64,000 nucleotides of DNA from the NCBI GenBank assembly GCA_014549065.1, contig JACDOX010000111.1, positions 749,045 through 813,044 on the forward strand. The letters run 5' to 3'. Shown here one piece after another: positions 35,225 to 48,191 of the stretch (the stretch's first letter is position 1; every line of letters begins with the position of its first letter). A model generated the notes under the pieces. The model did no database searches. It had not been told where the DNA came from and saw only the letters and a list, made by a program, of their open reading frames with translations. The stretch comes from Cardinalis cardinalis. Taxonomy: Eukaryota; Chordata; Aves; Passeriformes; Cardinalidae. Position numbers and translations under genes: made by a program.

Positions 35225-38200
35225 ATCATCATTGTCAAGTGTAATTCAAACATCTCTAATAAAGAAGAAAGTGACACCAGCATTAAAATTCGTGTTTCAA
35301 TAAGCTTCTTCACAACTATTTAACAAACTTAGCCAAACTTCCAAGCAGTTTCAACGTACCAACTGCCTACTCAGCCTGGCAGTTTTTGTACTGCTCCATG
35401 CCAGATAACTGCAAGTAAACATTTTGACATTTTCTGCTGCCTTACAATTATTTCAGTCAGAAGATACTTAGCCTGAAAAATCAAGCTTGCACAAGCTCCC
35501 TAGAGGTGTTACAAGATGATAGGTCATGTCTTTTAATATTGTCTGCCTTAAATGTGCTCCATTCCGACCAAACTCATACAAGTCCATCTTCCNAGGTAGA
35601 CTGAATGCTCCAGAAATCCCTGAAATGGTAAAGAATGCTCCCTGAAACGCTCCAGAAATCCCTGAAAACTATCCACCTGCTCCAGAGAACTTGTGTAACA
35701 ACTCCCCTTAAAAATCTTGGCCTCTCTATAGGGAAGTAAGAAGTGGCAACAGAACAGCAGTTTTGTCTTCTGTCTTCATGTTCCTTCTGCCAACACAAAA
35801 GGCTGTAGTTTGATATAAATGCAAAAAGATACATAGCAGAGGAGGTTGGAAAGGAACAAGAAGCCCCTAGAAAGTACACTAAGAACAAAGCAGGGCTGGA
35901 AATAGGAGAATTATTTCCACTAGGTTCACTCCCCATCCCCACAGAACCAAGAAGTGACACCACTGTCCCAGAAACACAGTATTCCTATATCCATAAAGCC
36001 TATTAAAAAGCATGTCACAACGCNCTTTACTGAGAAATGCAAGAGGAAACAATCAACTAACGGAGAAAACAATCATCCTAAGGGCTGAGGATGGGTTNAA
36101 GAATTCTGTTGTAGCTATCTGAAAACCAGAAAGTCAGTCAAAAAAACCACAATCCACTACACACAAAATAAAAAAATCCACAACACNCACTGCTGCTGTT
36201 CTCCCTGCACTGAAATAATCCCATAAACTGCCAATCCCATAAACCCCCTTGCTAATGAGCCCTCATTCCATCACAAATCAGCCTACAAAGATCCCACTTC
36301 TCAGCTGAGCCTACCAACAGGCCAGGAGAGACAAGAGGAACACTGGATCTCCTCTTCTCAGGGACAGTGCTTAAACCAGCACCATGGGAGAGTGACAGAA
36401 CTCCAATAAGATGATTTTGCTACCACAGTGGTTTTGCTACCACAGTGTGTGCGTGGATCTATTCTGCTTCCACCATTGGAATCTCAGTGTGCAATAGCAA
36501 TCTCATCCCCCAGTACAAGTATTATACCCTGATTAGTTTTAGGAAATAAGTCTCACTGTATTTCTGCATGTGGACAAGTCTTCACCCAGTGTAAAGCCTC
36601 NCAGTCCATTTGAAATCAGAGAAGTCTCCACTGTGACAAGAAAGAGGGTGATCTTGCTGGCTTCCACCCTAACCACTTTTTCACCACTATGGAATTANCC
36701 CTTGCATCATCACACCACTAGCCAGATCAAAAAGCCAAGCTGGCTGAAAGGTAACTGGAGGATAGGAATAAAATCATTTTANTTTTCAGCTGCATCATAT
36801 GCCATATGAACACTAACAATGGCAGGAGAAACAGGAAGAACACATAACCATGAATAGAACCAACTCTTTCAGCATCACTGCAAATCTCTCATGAAATTAC
36901 ACCCTAGAAGAGAAGGGAAAGGGGAAGGAAACAGAATACAGTCAATTAGAATTAGCACATATTTAACTAATATATAATCAAGGTTCATGTCCATTATAGC
37001 ACAAATGAGCCTTTACAACACAGAAAAGTCATAAAGAGCAACATTCTTCCCAAGCACAATGGATCTCACAGGAAAATGCACATAGAGAAAGCTGTTTAGG
37101 AGATGATAAATGCCAGGAATGTCAGTCCACCAACAGCACAAGTTCAGTCATGAAAGAAATATTAAGCAGCCACAGCAAATAATGCCAAGCGCAAGAAGTC
37201 TGAGAAGGTGAAGGCAACAACTGTCCTGGAAATTATGATAAAGCCAGTGAAATACTCAGCAGATCACAATGAGTCAAGAAAATTATTTGGCAGCAATACT
37301 TTGAATATTCTCACTACAAGCAGACAACTTAATGACAAAGCCACAGCAGGTAACACAGAAGTTGCAAAACGCAGAAGGTGGCAAAATTTTACTTCTGATG
37401 ACAATAACAACAACAAAAAAAAACAGAGCTATGAAACTGTAAGCAAAACTCTACAATTGAAACGTTACCTGGAAACTCAGGCAAAAACCAAAATGGAACT
37501 AGAGATGATAGAGCATGAGTAGCTGAGCACAACAGCTACATCCACTGTGACAGTCAACATCTTAGGACTTTTTCACAAGTTTTCATTTAACAAAATTGCA
37601 TGAGAGACAGACACAACATGTTCTATGTACTTGTCAAAGGCTGAATTTGTCATTTTTCTCCTACCTAATTGGAATTTTCAGAGTAATCTGGTTTCCACTG
37701 TAATTTCATTTCCATTGAACTAAGTCCCCGGGGTAAACAGTAATCAACTGAGGCACCAGGAAGAAAAATTGTCTGTACCTTATTTGTCACAGAAGTTTAA
37801 CGATGTTTTATAAGGAAAGAAACAGAACTTCAGAAATAAAAGGGAAATCTCTGGCTTATAAGGCAGCTATATAGAAATCCCCAAAGTTAAATCTATGTCT
37901 TGTTCAAAAACATTATTGGAGAACATACTGGGCCTTTTTCAGATTCACCTTTTCATCCTCCTCTCATTCCTCTTGGTATTGAGAGAAAGAGAAAACTGAG
38001 AAAGACAGTTTTCTTGGCTTTAGTTTCTGTTGTGCCTCCTCACTCTAACACCTGAATATCTAACAAAAACCCACTGAAAAGCTATGGCATGAGGTAGGTT
38101 TGAAGTTCACAGTCTCTGAGTCTCAGTTCTTCACTGATAACAAAAAGACAACACAAGCTTTTTGATTAATGATTGGGTAACGTACAGGAGGAGAATGGAA

Positions 38201-38465
38201 AGAACCTAAAGAACTCATCAAGCTTATCAAGCTTCCTTATTAACAGAGGAATAATTCTACTCAGTATTTAGACTGATGTCACACATGCATTTACAGAAAG
38301 AATTCCACACATAAAATACTGAATGACAATCCAATTCCATCTGACTGAATGAGTCAAGGATCCAACAAGAGGAAGAGCTCCTAATTAAGGGGTGTGAGGG
38401 AAACATCAGTTTAATGACAAGCTTCATTCTCCTATTTCCCCATTTTCCATGTTTATATAAACTTA

Positions 38466-39145
38466 GAGGAACCTGAAGTTCAAGACCAAGTGCAAGCTCC
38501 TACATATGGGTCAGAGCAATCCCAAACACAAATACAGGCCAAGGATGGAATGAGAGCAGCTTTGAGGAGAAGGACTTGGGGGTGCTGGGGGACAGGAAGC
38601 ACAACACAACCCAGACAATGTGCACTCCCAGCCCAGAAAGCCAAACGTGTTCTGGGCTGCATTCAGAGCTGTGTGGGCAGCAGGGCAAAGGAGGGGATCT
38701 GTTCCCTTCTCTGCTCTGGCAACATCCCACCCNCAGCAGTACATCCAGCCCTGGGGTCCCCAGCACAAGAAAGACATGGACCTGTTGGAGCAGGTCCAGA
38801 GGAGATCAGGAAAAGGACCAGAGGGCCAGAGCAACTCTGCCGTAAAGGCAGGCTGAGAGAGCTGGGGNTGCTCAGCCTGNAGAAGAGAAGGCTCTGAGGA
38901 GACATTAAAGCACTTTCCAGTACATAAAGGGTACTCTGAAAAAAGCTGGAGAGGGACTTCTGACAAGAGCTTGTAGAGACAGGACAAGGGGGANGGCTTC
39001 AAGCTGGAAGAGGGTGGGTTTAGATGAGGGGCTAGGAACAAAATCTTTACTGTGAAGGTGGTGAAGCACTCCAACAGGTTGCCCAGAGTTGTGGATGTCA
39101 CATTGCTGGAAGTGTTCAAAGCCAGGTTGGATCACAGGATCCATT
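38466..39145 (+). mobile_element. CR1 LINE 3' fragment, about 680 bp
   Basis: The plus strand carries GAGGAGAAGGACTTGGGGGT, CTGGGGGACAGGAAGC, GGCAGGCTGAGAGAGCTGGG, GAAGGTGGTGAAGCACTCC and GTTGCCCAGAGTTGTGGATG, all characteristic of CR1 3' regions. Frames are interrupted. It is antisense to USP9X. Confidence 0.85.
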
Positions 39146-40035
39146 TGCTATCCCCCTAATGGTTCTTCAATGACTATAAAATGCTTATATAGACCATGAT
39201 TCATAATTTTTTCCCAAGGCTCTTCGCATCATTTGTTTTTCACCACATACAGTTTTAAAGTAACTTCACTAAGCCATCTGACAATTTGACTAAAAAATGA
39301 ATAATGGANGCATTTTAAAAAATAAGCTTTTAGTTCTGTTGAGAAAATCACTCTGAAATACAAACTCCATGTCCTGATGAAATAATATGAAGAAAACAAA
39401 CTTTTCATTTCCATTTATCAAGAATCTGTACAAGAACAAGGCACCTCAAACATCAACCTCATATTTACAAATGCAGCAAGGCAAAGGAAAAACTCAACTG
39501 ATTATATGCACCCTGTGACAAGTTGTTGTGTGTAATGCAGACACTTTCTTATTCACAGCTAGAAAGTGTCTCCAAAGTATACCCCTAGCATCACCNATTT
39601 TGGGGAAACAGAACATCAGCTATTCAGAAGAGACAAGACAACTCTTCTTGAAAGCAGATTACTAACACCTGACCAAACAGGTAAGTAGGAGCAAACTACA
39701 ATGATTTTAACAATATTTTCTTATTAAGAGAAAATCATCACAAAAACCATGAAAATAGCTTAAGAGAAAACAAACACTTTGGCAGCCTATGTAAGAAGTA
39801 AAGTTTTGTTATACCTATAGAAATGTATCCCCAAAGTAACTTCTTCACAATTCTTATCAAAGGAAAAATCATTGAACTGAACTGTCTAAAACTCAACATG
39901 GTTGNTCAGGCTTTTCCCCCCCTACTTCATTTCTGGAAGGAAGTTCTAAGACAAGAACTTAAATTGATGNAACACACTAGAGAAACTGATTATGTCAAAT
40001 ATATGGAATAAAGAATTCCAGTGGACAACTGCAAT

Positions 40036-40061
40036 TTGTATGTCACTTAAGTGACATACAA
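40036..40061. repeat. Perfect 26-bp palindrome
   Basis: The half TTGTATGTCACTT is followed at once by its exact reverse complement. The centre CACTTAAGTG contains two overlapping inverted TTAAGTG sites, the core recognised by NK2-class homeodomain proteins. No terminal repeats or other mobile-element features are visible around it. Confidence 0.9.
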
Positions 40062-43000
40062 TGATAAACTCACAGTTAAAGCAAATTTTGCTGTTAAACT
40101 GAAAGTAGAACTACAGGGTTAGTCTTCATTTNAAGTGTGAACTACTACCTATTTATTGTATTTTCACACCCACAGAGAACTGCAGTGACTCATCAACACN
40201 GCCAAACCCTCCAAGTGTGCTTCAGGGGTAGCACAGTGTAAGCACACACTTGAGAGCACGAAGCAGGAGAGAGTTTGATCCTCTGCTCTCAACTGCTGAG
40301 TTACTCACTGCTGGCCTACACGAGCCCGTAACCTGCACAACACCTCAGCCTTCACGGNGACACTTGTACCTGGGGAAATGGGACACAAACAGTGCATCGA
40401 GTACCAGTACAATTTCATGTCCAGACAAAGATGATCTTCTCAAGTACCATCTAAGGATCAACAACACAGTGCAGTNGAACCTTCAAACTAAACTCTTATA
40501 TTGGCTCTCACCTGCCAACAATGAAACTAACCACTGTCCTCCTCCAGCTGCCTCCAGGCAACATATCCCGAGTTCTACTGGTCCCAAATATTCATAGCAT
40601 TATCAGGAAAGTGACAGAAAACAAAAGGAACATTCATGACAGGATGAATTATCAAACCCTCCTTCATCAAGTCAAAAATCTCAGAATGGTGCAGGTAAGT
40701 GGAAAACTCCAGCCATACACCTGCTAACCAGAGGCTGGGTCTGATTGGGGTTTTTTCATTACACATTAGCTTACAGCAAGGCTTCACCACCACTGAGCTC
40801 ACTGACATCTCACTGAACATCACTCAACTGATGGTTGTTGCATCCATTCAAAAAAAATCAACAAAAAAAAAACAACCTCAGTTTTCCAATCCTATACATG
40901 GAAGGAAAGAAAAAAAAAAAGGCTTCCCAAATGGTACAAAGGGAATTCATGTTTTCAGCTGTATCTTCACTAGACATGTGACAAACTGTCAACCACAGGA
41001 ACCTGGCTGAACTGCTACAAGAACACACACTGTAAGAATTTTCAGGCTGCGTTTCTGCCTAATTACCAAAACTATCACAAAGACATCCTGATACAGCAAG
41101 AGAACTGTAAAGCACTTCAGAAATCTGACATTACCACCTCAACTAAGAAAAACATCAGTACATCATCCTAGAAAAAGTCCCATTGCATGAGGGTCTGCAC
41201 ATGTGTGTCTATANACACACACCTCTCTAAGTATCCAAGGGAAAGCACCTGGGATTTTAAGGTCCCACTGTGGTTAATAAAACACTGTCTGAAAGACAGG
41301 TCAACACACANGGACAGCTGTGCAAAACTGGAACCTGAAACTGCAGAACCAGCCACTTGAGTTATATCTTCAACCTCCAGAGGATTTATGTCACAATTTA
41401 AGATTTTAAAAAAAGGAAATCCTCACAGCTAAAGGATTCAGGAAAACACATTAAAAGAAAATATCAGAAATTATCAAACAATTAATATTCAATTTCTAAG
41501 TCAGAAATTCACAAAGTCTAAAATACAGTTTAAANTATAGTTTAATGTATAGTATAATGTTTTGGTTTATCAAAATTTCTACATTACATCACTATATTTA
41601 CTTATAAATTAAGTTAAACAGATGCATCTTTCTCATTTAACTTTCAAATTCATCCACTTGTCCTGTTGAAATGTACCAAAAAACCCACTGAAGTACTTTA
41701 TTGCTAAAACAATAGAAGAATATAAACCATAAACAACTCAAGGCTGATTTATCAAGAANGTTTTGACAACAACATTCATTCCTATCTTATATTTAAAATG
41801 AGACTTTTTTCACTCCACTGTCAAATTTATCTCTGGACAAGAAAACTGAAGTTCCACCCACAGCCAACACAGGCCTGTCCCCACTATCCCACAGCACAGT
41901 GGCAGCAAGGACACCCTCCTCCAACCAAAAANGCCTCTCTGGTAACAGAGAGATCATAACTGACACACATCACTACTGATTTTTCTTAATGAACACATTT
42001 CTAAACAATCTTTTTTTTCCTTCTTTCATCATTTCATGCTGCTACAGCTAAGACAAACCAAACCTTTCCCTCTTCCCACAGTCCTGCTGAAGCTCGAGAA
42101 AAGGTTAAGCAGCAATTAAATTACTTAAGGACTGAACCCTATGGAATTTGGAACATGCATTTTTCTGTCATTCCATGNGCCATTCGACTGTTACAAAAAA
42201 CTGCTACTTGTCTTAAAGGCTCTTCTAGGGACAATTTTCTATTACTTGAGTTTTGGGTATTTTACATGAAAGCTTAATGAAAAGACAGCCCTGAAATTCC
42301 CTCCACATACTTCTCATTACTTTGAAGCAGTCACTTGAACTCTNCTGTTAAAAAAAGAAGTCTTTTGCAATTTGTAACAGAGAGGATATGAGGAAACTCA
42401 TGCAACAAGGATGTCTTGCCTTCCACACAGTCTTGAATCCCAGCTTAAAAACGGAATTTGGAAAAAAAGCNCATCTCTAAGGAATGATGCAATGTGGAAT
42501 TCCCCTCTTCTGAGTAAATCCACAGCTGAATGCTAACAACCAAACAGTAGGATTTGCTGAAATGTCTATGAAATGATCTAAATGCAAGAAAATCACATTT
42601 TTCTGTTAGCAGTTACGCGTGTAACGAAAAGAAAGTCACAAAACAGGGTTACATAGTGGTTTTGTAAGCAGATCAAGGATGCTACAAATACAAGCTTCCC
42701 ACAGTAACACTCCTGATAGTTACCCATAACTTCCAAAGCATCTTTAATCNGACTTCATGAAAATTGTTGATAATACCAGCATTAAAAATACACCTAGATC
42801 TTCAATCTACATCCCATGGACCCCTTCCAGAGCTGACACTAAGTCAACCAAAAGCAAGTAATCATTCTCATAGTCAAGAGTAACTAATTTTTAAAGAAAA
42901 TCCTTTATCAACAATGTTCTTTTAAAAAGCAAGCTGGGGAACATATCTATATCGGAGTGGTTTTCATTTCAGGCATTATAATTTTTATTTGAAAACGTGT

Positions 43001-44507
43001 CAACGACTNGCAACCAAAAAGCCTTAATAACAAGCAGACTGAATTCAACTCTCAAATAAAATGAGTAACTAANGGTTTCTTATAAAACAAAGCAAATACT
43101 AGAAAATTCACAACAGAAAATGCAGAAGAAACCAGTTGTGCTGTTAAGCTCCCTCAAGAAAAAACAAAAACCAAAAGAGAAGCAAAAGGTTTTAATACCA
43201 AGTCACAACTGGCTAGTTTAAGACCTTACTTACTTTCCTCCTACCCTCTGCAGCGAGGACAGTTATTCACAGCTCTCCTGTAATGTCACCAACACCCCAT
43301 TTTAAATTACTTTACCAACCCAGATCTACAGAACATGCTCAATGCACCAATGGGCTCAGGTGGGCTCTGTAATTATCAGAAAGGCAGCAGTTGACATTTT
43401 GAGGGTGCAAGGTAGTGACAGAACAGTTTTTCTGCCCTATCTATCTACTGAAGACTCTAAACAAAATATCTGAATTCCCAAGNGCAGAGGACACCTCTGT
43501 TAACCATATTCTCAAATCATGTTTTAGCCTTAAGCATAAGAGAACCAGCCAATACAACATAACTGCTCTGAAAAGGGTACTCATAACGAATTGTGGCCCT
43601 CATAGTAAGAGTGTGAGAACTTTCAGATGTTCCTACATTAGTAAGAGAACAAAANACTCGATTTAATACATGGAAAAAAGACACTGTGTTTTTCTAACAC
43701 AGAATCTGAAGTAGCTCCAACTTCCCAGATAGAAAAATTCAAGTCTCACTGCATGCAAGTATGTGCTAACAGAAGACCTCCTTGGCCTCTGCTCTGCAAC
43801 ATCAGAACAACGCTCAGTTATGTTAAAAAATAAAGGTAATGCTGTGTATTTACAGACCACAGATAACAACTGTGATATGAGACCAACCTACAGGAACAGC
43901 ACACAATGCTGCCAGCTTTGCAAAAGACAAGGACTGCAATGAAAGACAGACACTACCAAGCTGTGTTCCCAAAACACACCCTGAAGTCCAGCTTTAAACT
44001 TGGAGTTCTGATTTAAAACAGGGGTAATATGGACAATAAAACTGGGTGCAGCTATGCAGAGGTTGAAGAGAAGACAAATCCATGTAAGAAAAACATAGGA
44101 TACCTGCACAAGAGAATCCACATCCAGACTACCATTAATGCTCACACCCAGCAAACAACAGCACACAAAAAGCCTCCACATTTACAACTTTTCAAATTGA
44201 CGCAAAATCCAGCAAAGTTTCTTACATCTTCACTCTGGTCTCTGCAAGTGCTGGATAAGCAAGGCTCTTGTGATTGCAAGAGAAAGAATTAAACTTAGTA
44301 CTATAGTTTCAAGGGTTTTGCAGGGTTTGGATTGTCCTTAAAAAAAATAAAATCCTGCTTNAAGTTAAAAACAGTAAGGGACACCTTTGACTCATTCAGC
44401 CATTTACTTCACCAATGAGGCTATCTTGATGTGCATGTTTTCAAAATATACCTATTTTTGATCTCTTAGAATAAATAAAACAGTATTTCTTTTTTTAAAA
44501 AGTGAGT

Positions 44508-44636
44508 AAATACATACACACACGCACATATATATTTATATACACATATAAATTTATGTGTATATAAATTTAAATGTATATATATATTTATACACACACA
44601 CACATACATATTTATATACACAGATATATCTCTACA
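44508..44636. repeat. Compound (TA)n/(CA)n microsatellite
   Basis: About 130 bp of alternating TA- and CA-rich sequence (CACACACGCACATATATA, TGTATATATATATTTATAC and ACACACACACATACATAT blocks), likely length-variable. Confidence 0.85.
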
Positions 44637-47319
44637 CTCAGAGTATGGCCTAACACCAAAGTACTTTCCATTCAAACATCTGAAATAAGTTCTGAACTTG
44701 TCTAAACCATAGCAGGAAGGGCAGAAATACTTTCCACGGAATTTAATATATTTTCAGTACACACCTGACAGAAACAGAACTTCAAAGCCATTTAAAAATA
44801 AATTGTTCAAATTAATAAATAAATNAATTCCTATCCATTCTTACCCAAGGCTGTATTCATAGTGGAAGGTCCTAAACTAATTTTAATTTCAAATATAAGA
44901 TGTCTTGGAACAAAGGTGTTACAGGTACCTTTATTTTCTCAGAAGTCTCTTTAATTTTGCAAAATAGACAGTAATAACTATTTTAGTTTATTTTGAGTCT
45001 CTCATCTACGAATTTCAGCATATTAATAAAATGCAGAAACCTAAAAGTGTGCCTTTAGAACACAGAGTAGTTGCACTGGTCTGAGCACAAAGGCACCACA
45101 ATGTGGGGAATAAAATGTTTATGTAAGGGTGACAGTGTTCCACAGAGATGGAAAACAGTTTTGCTACCACTGTCTTTATTGATTACCACCTCCAGATGTA
45201 GCCTTCCTGTTAACTCCATGGGCAGAGAAATTGCCACAAAGGCAAATTCTGCAAGACTTGAAGGAGCAGCCAGGCAAAGAAAACTACACAAAAGGAAAGT
45301 ANAAGACCCTGTGGAGAGGGAAAAGTTACTATGATACAATCTTACATTTATTTCTGGTTAACTCCCTCCCCATAAACACGCTGATAATTTGAGTTTCTTC
45401 CACTGCAGCTTTATGATTATGTTTTTGGATTTCGTACACAGCTATCATTAAGTATCACTGTTGTCTGGTGTATTGCAACAGAATAATCAATACATGTATT
45501 CTATATGCCTCCCTGAAATTCTTGGTATCACTACTGTAGTTAGTTGGTTCAAAGAATAAACATTACTTCAACTCCAATAATCAAAAGCATTGTTTGAGAA
45601 AACAAAACAAAACAAAAAAGCCCAAACAAACAAACCAACTCCCTCATGTACGACTTGGGTTTTGCTGAAATAAATATGCAACTTGATCAGCAACACTTTT
45701 GGTGGGAAGGCCTGACAATTTCTCAAGTAAAATATGAAAAAAAGAAAATTCCCAAGTACAATATGAATAATAAAGCTAGCTGCCTACAGCTTTCAGCCAC
45801 CCCTAACCCTTTCTTACTAGGGACACTGTTTCTATTCCATAATCAATAAAGGTCAATCCCCCAAACACCCATCAATAGCCCCTTCCTAAATGTAACAATT
45901 TTACCAGCCATTTGTCAGGCCTCTGAGAAGCTGCCAAAAAACCCAGGTTACCTGATCTGTCACAGCAAGTGTTGCCACAAGTATTCTGAAGAATGCATAA
46001 CAGTATCTCAATTCAACAACTTTTTAAAAAAATACAGGCCCCAGTTCTGCAAGTAGGTCAGCAAAAGCAGGCCTGGTGCTGGCTTTGAGCCTGCGACTTC
46101 AGAGGGTCTTTGGACTGATACAAACGCCCAGTGATATGAACACAGCTGCAAAACTGCGAATATAAACCGAGTTGTACAGATAACATGAAAACAGCTGAGA
46201 CAGACACAATATGTCTGCAGCGAGCCTAGGAGTCCTTTGAACATTTAATTAGAACAATTCTTCTCTGAAAGGTCCTTTTTTTCCTGTACAGCTGCGAGCT
46301 ACTCCAAATCTTCAAAATACCTAACTGGACTTCTGAAGGAGCAAGCTGAAAATTAAATATGGCATCTTAAAAACTACCCCAACATTTCTGGATACCTCTA
46401 CAAGAAAAAAAAAATCACTCAAGAACAAAATAAGTAATTTTCAAAAGCNATTCCCACTGTATACAAACAAAGCTGCACAAAGTGGGACAGCACATGTTAA
46501 GACAGTGGTAACTAACACACAAAAACCCCAACAACCCATCCAACTGGTGAAATCCCGTTTTCTCGAGGACAATAACACTGAGTATCTGCGGCCAAACTAC
46601 ACGCAATACCTCTGCCGTACACGTCGGGCAAGGGAAGAGGGCTGTCCTGCCTAAAATAAATCGCTACAGACAAGCCCTAAGACACAACTCCGAGGAGAAG
46701 CGGCGCGGTGAACTGCAGGAATTNGATGAAAAAGCCACGAACGTTTTTCGTACATGGAAGCCGGGGCGCTGGAAGCCGAGGCCAGAGGAGTGGCCTACGT
46801 GTTAACAGTGTTTACAGCGGGCGTGAACGAGCTGCTGCTGCTGGATTTCATTGAGACCGTCGGGAAAGCGCCTCGGCAGGGCCTGATTTCCAGGCGTCGC
46901 CCGGGCCTACGCGGCCCCAATCACTCCACCTCAGTAATGGCGTTCGGGGCGAAGGGAAGCGAGAACCAGGGGAGGCGATGCCGATGCAGCGCTGCGGGGA
47001 CGCACCAGGCCCTCCTCACCAGGGGGGTCCGGCCACAGGGGCCCCGGAGAGGCGGCCAGGGCCCCCCGAGGGCGCCGGGCGCTCCCCCCCGCCGGCAGCC
47101 GGGAATGAGGAGCCGTCAGCCATTTTCCCTCGCCCTCCAAAACACGGCGGTGCGGGGCCGACACGCCGGGGCTCCGAGGGAGGCGCTGCCGCCGCCTCAC
47201 GCCCCGCGGGTCCCGAGGAGCTCCGTCCTCGCCCCCAGCCGCGCCCCGGCCCGCGGAGCCCCATCCCCGGGGAGCACAAACAGCTGCCCGGCCCCGCCCG
47301 GGCACCGCTCCGCACTCAC

Positions 47320-47600
47320 CCCCGCACCGCTTCCCCTCGTCCCGCGGCGGCTGCTGCGGCGGCCCGGAGCCCTCCTGGGCGCTGCCTCATGCCCGGCGGC
47401 CGGCGGGGCACGGTCTCATGCCAGGCCGCGGCTCTGAGGGGGCGGCTCCGCTTCCCCCGGCTCCCACTCGGCTGCGCTGCGGCGGGAAGCGGGAGGGCAA
47501 ATCCGGCGCCGCTGCCCGCGCTCCGGGTGCCGGCCCTGAGCGCTTCTCTCTCTCTGGGGCGTTTTTCCTGCGTCACCAGCTGCTGCCCGGCGGCGGCGGC
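47320..47600 (-). other. USP9X: Proposed non-coding USP9X exon 1 (5' boundary unknown)
   Basis: Within the CpG island the best minus-strand donor is GCGGGG|GTGAGTGCGG, with its GT at 47319-47318. Transcripts starting in the island and using it would join to the exon 2 acceptor at 23559. The exon body is GC-rich with GCC/CGG runs and a GC box (47439-47445), and no TATA box is visible. Two ATGs are present (47419 and 47390). The first opens a ten-codon frame whose TGA overlaps the second ATG as ATGA. The upper boundary of 47600 is arbitrary. An alternative donor, CCCTG|GTGAGG, lies near 47018. Confidence 0.45.
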
Positions 47601-47872
47601 GGCGGCCCTGCCTGGGCTCGGGCTGGGGCTGGGCCGGGGCCTGCGCGCTCCGCTCCGCCCCGTCCGGGCACCGGGCGCACGCGGGGGGGGTGGGCGGACG
47701 CGCGCTCGGGGCTCGGCCGGGCGGGGGTGGCGGGGCCGGGCCGGGCGGCGGGAGCTCCGCGCTCAGGGCTCGGCGGTGCGGGGGAGGCAACGCGGAGGGA
47801 GGCGGCAGTGGCGGCGGCTCCTCGCGCTCCCGGCGGCGGCGGCGCAGCCGCGTCTGGCGGGGCCCCGTGGGC

Positions 47873-47883
47873 AAGATGGCGGC
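47873..47883 (+). promoter_or_regulatory. YY1-type element AAGATGGCGGC
   Basis: The 11-bp sequence equals the strong YY1 consensus that is often found just downstream of transcription starts with the ATGG on the sense strand. Here it reads on the plus strand, opposite to USP9X. A weaker core in the other orientation (AAAATGGC on the minus strand) lies near 47120-47127. Confidence 0.55.
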
Positions 47884-48191
47884 GCCGGCAGCGCCTTCCG
47901 CACCCGGCCCAGCGCGGCGGCGGTTCGGCCACCCGAGCGCGGCGGTGACGCGCTGCCCGTGTGCCCGCCCGGGGCCGCCGCTCCCGGCCGGCCCCCCCCC
48001 CGGTGCGTCGGTGTGCGGGGCGGTGGCGGCGGTGAGGGAAGGACGAGGGCTGTGGGACACACACAAACACACGCACGCACGGCCAGCAGCGCGCGGGCGC
48101 GCGCGGGGCCTGCTTGGCGTCGGTTGGGCGCGCGCGCTGTCTCCATTGTGGCCCGCGCCGCGCCGCCGGGCGCGCGCCGGGGCCCGGATGG

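Larger units (their letters stand above)
23559..47319 (-). other. USP9X intron 1 (about 23.8 kb)
   Basis: This long first intron is AT-rich and contains four CR1 fragments (two in each orientation), microsatellites near 25108-25142 and 44510-44630, short tandem duplications, a CRE-like hairpin and a perfect palindrome, all listed separately. Between these I see no exon or RNA gene: 23560-26760, 27500-29825, 30170-33095, 33550-38460 and 39150-46690 hold nothing recognised. A GC-richer patch at 27760-28020 may be an unidentified old repeat. Its extent depends on the proposed exon 1 donor. Confidence 0.6.
1..47600 (-). other. USP9X: USP9X gene, 5' portion (13 exons, incomplete)
   Basis: The minus strand carries twelve coding exons, plus a proposed non-coding first exon, that join into one frame of 1763 nt (587 codons plus 2 nt). 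The joined protein matches, from memory, the N-terminus of vertebrate USP9X almost residue for residue. USP9X is a very large cysteine deubiquitinase, acting mainly in the cytosol, that removes ubiquitin from substrates such as MCL1, SMAD4 and endocytic adaptors. Its ubiquitin-like and catalytic USP domains lie C-terminal to this portion and are not in the window. Every internal intron is GT-AG. The gene runs off the low-coordinate edge inside intron 13. The transcription start is not fixed, so the high-coordinate boundary is approximate. The close paralogue USP9Y is mammalian Y-linked, so USP9X is the natural name in a bird. Confidence 0.95.
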
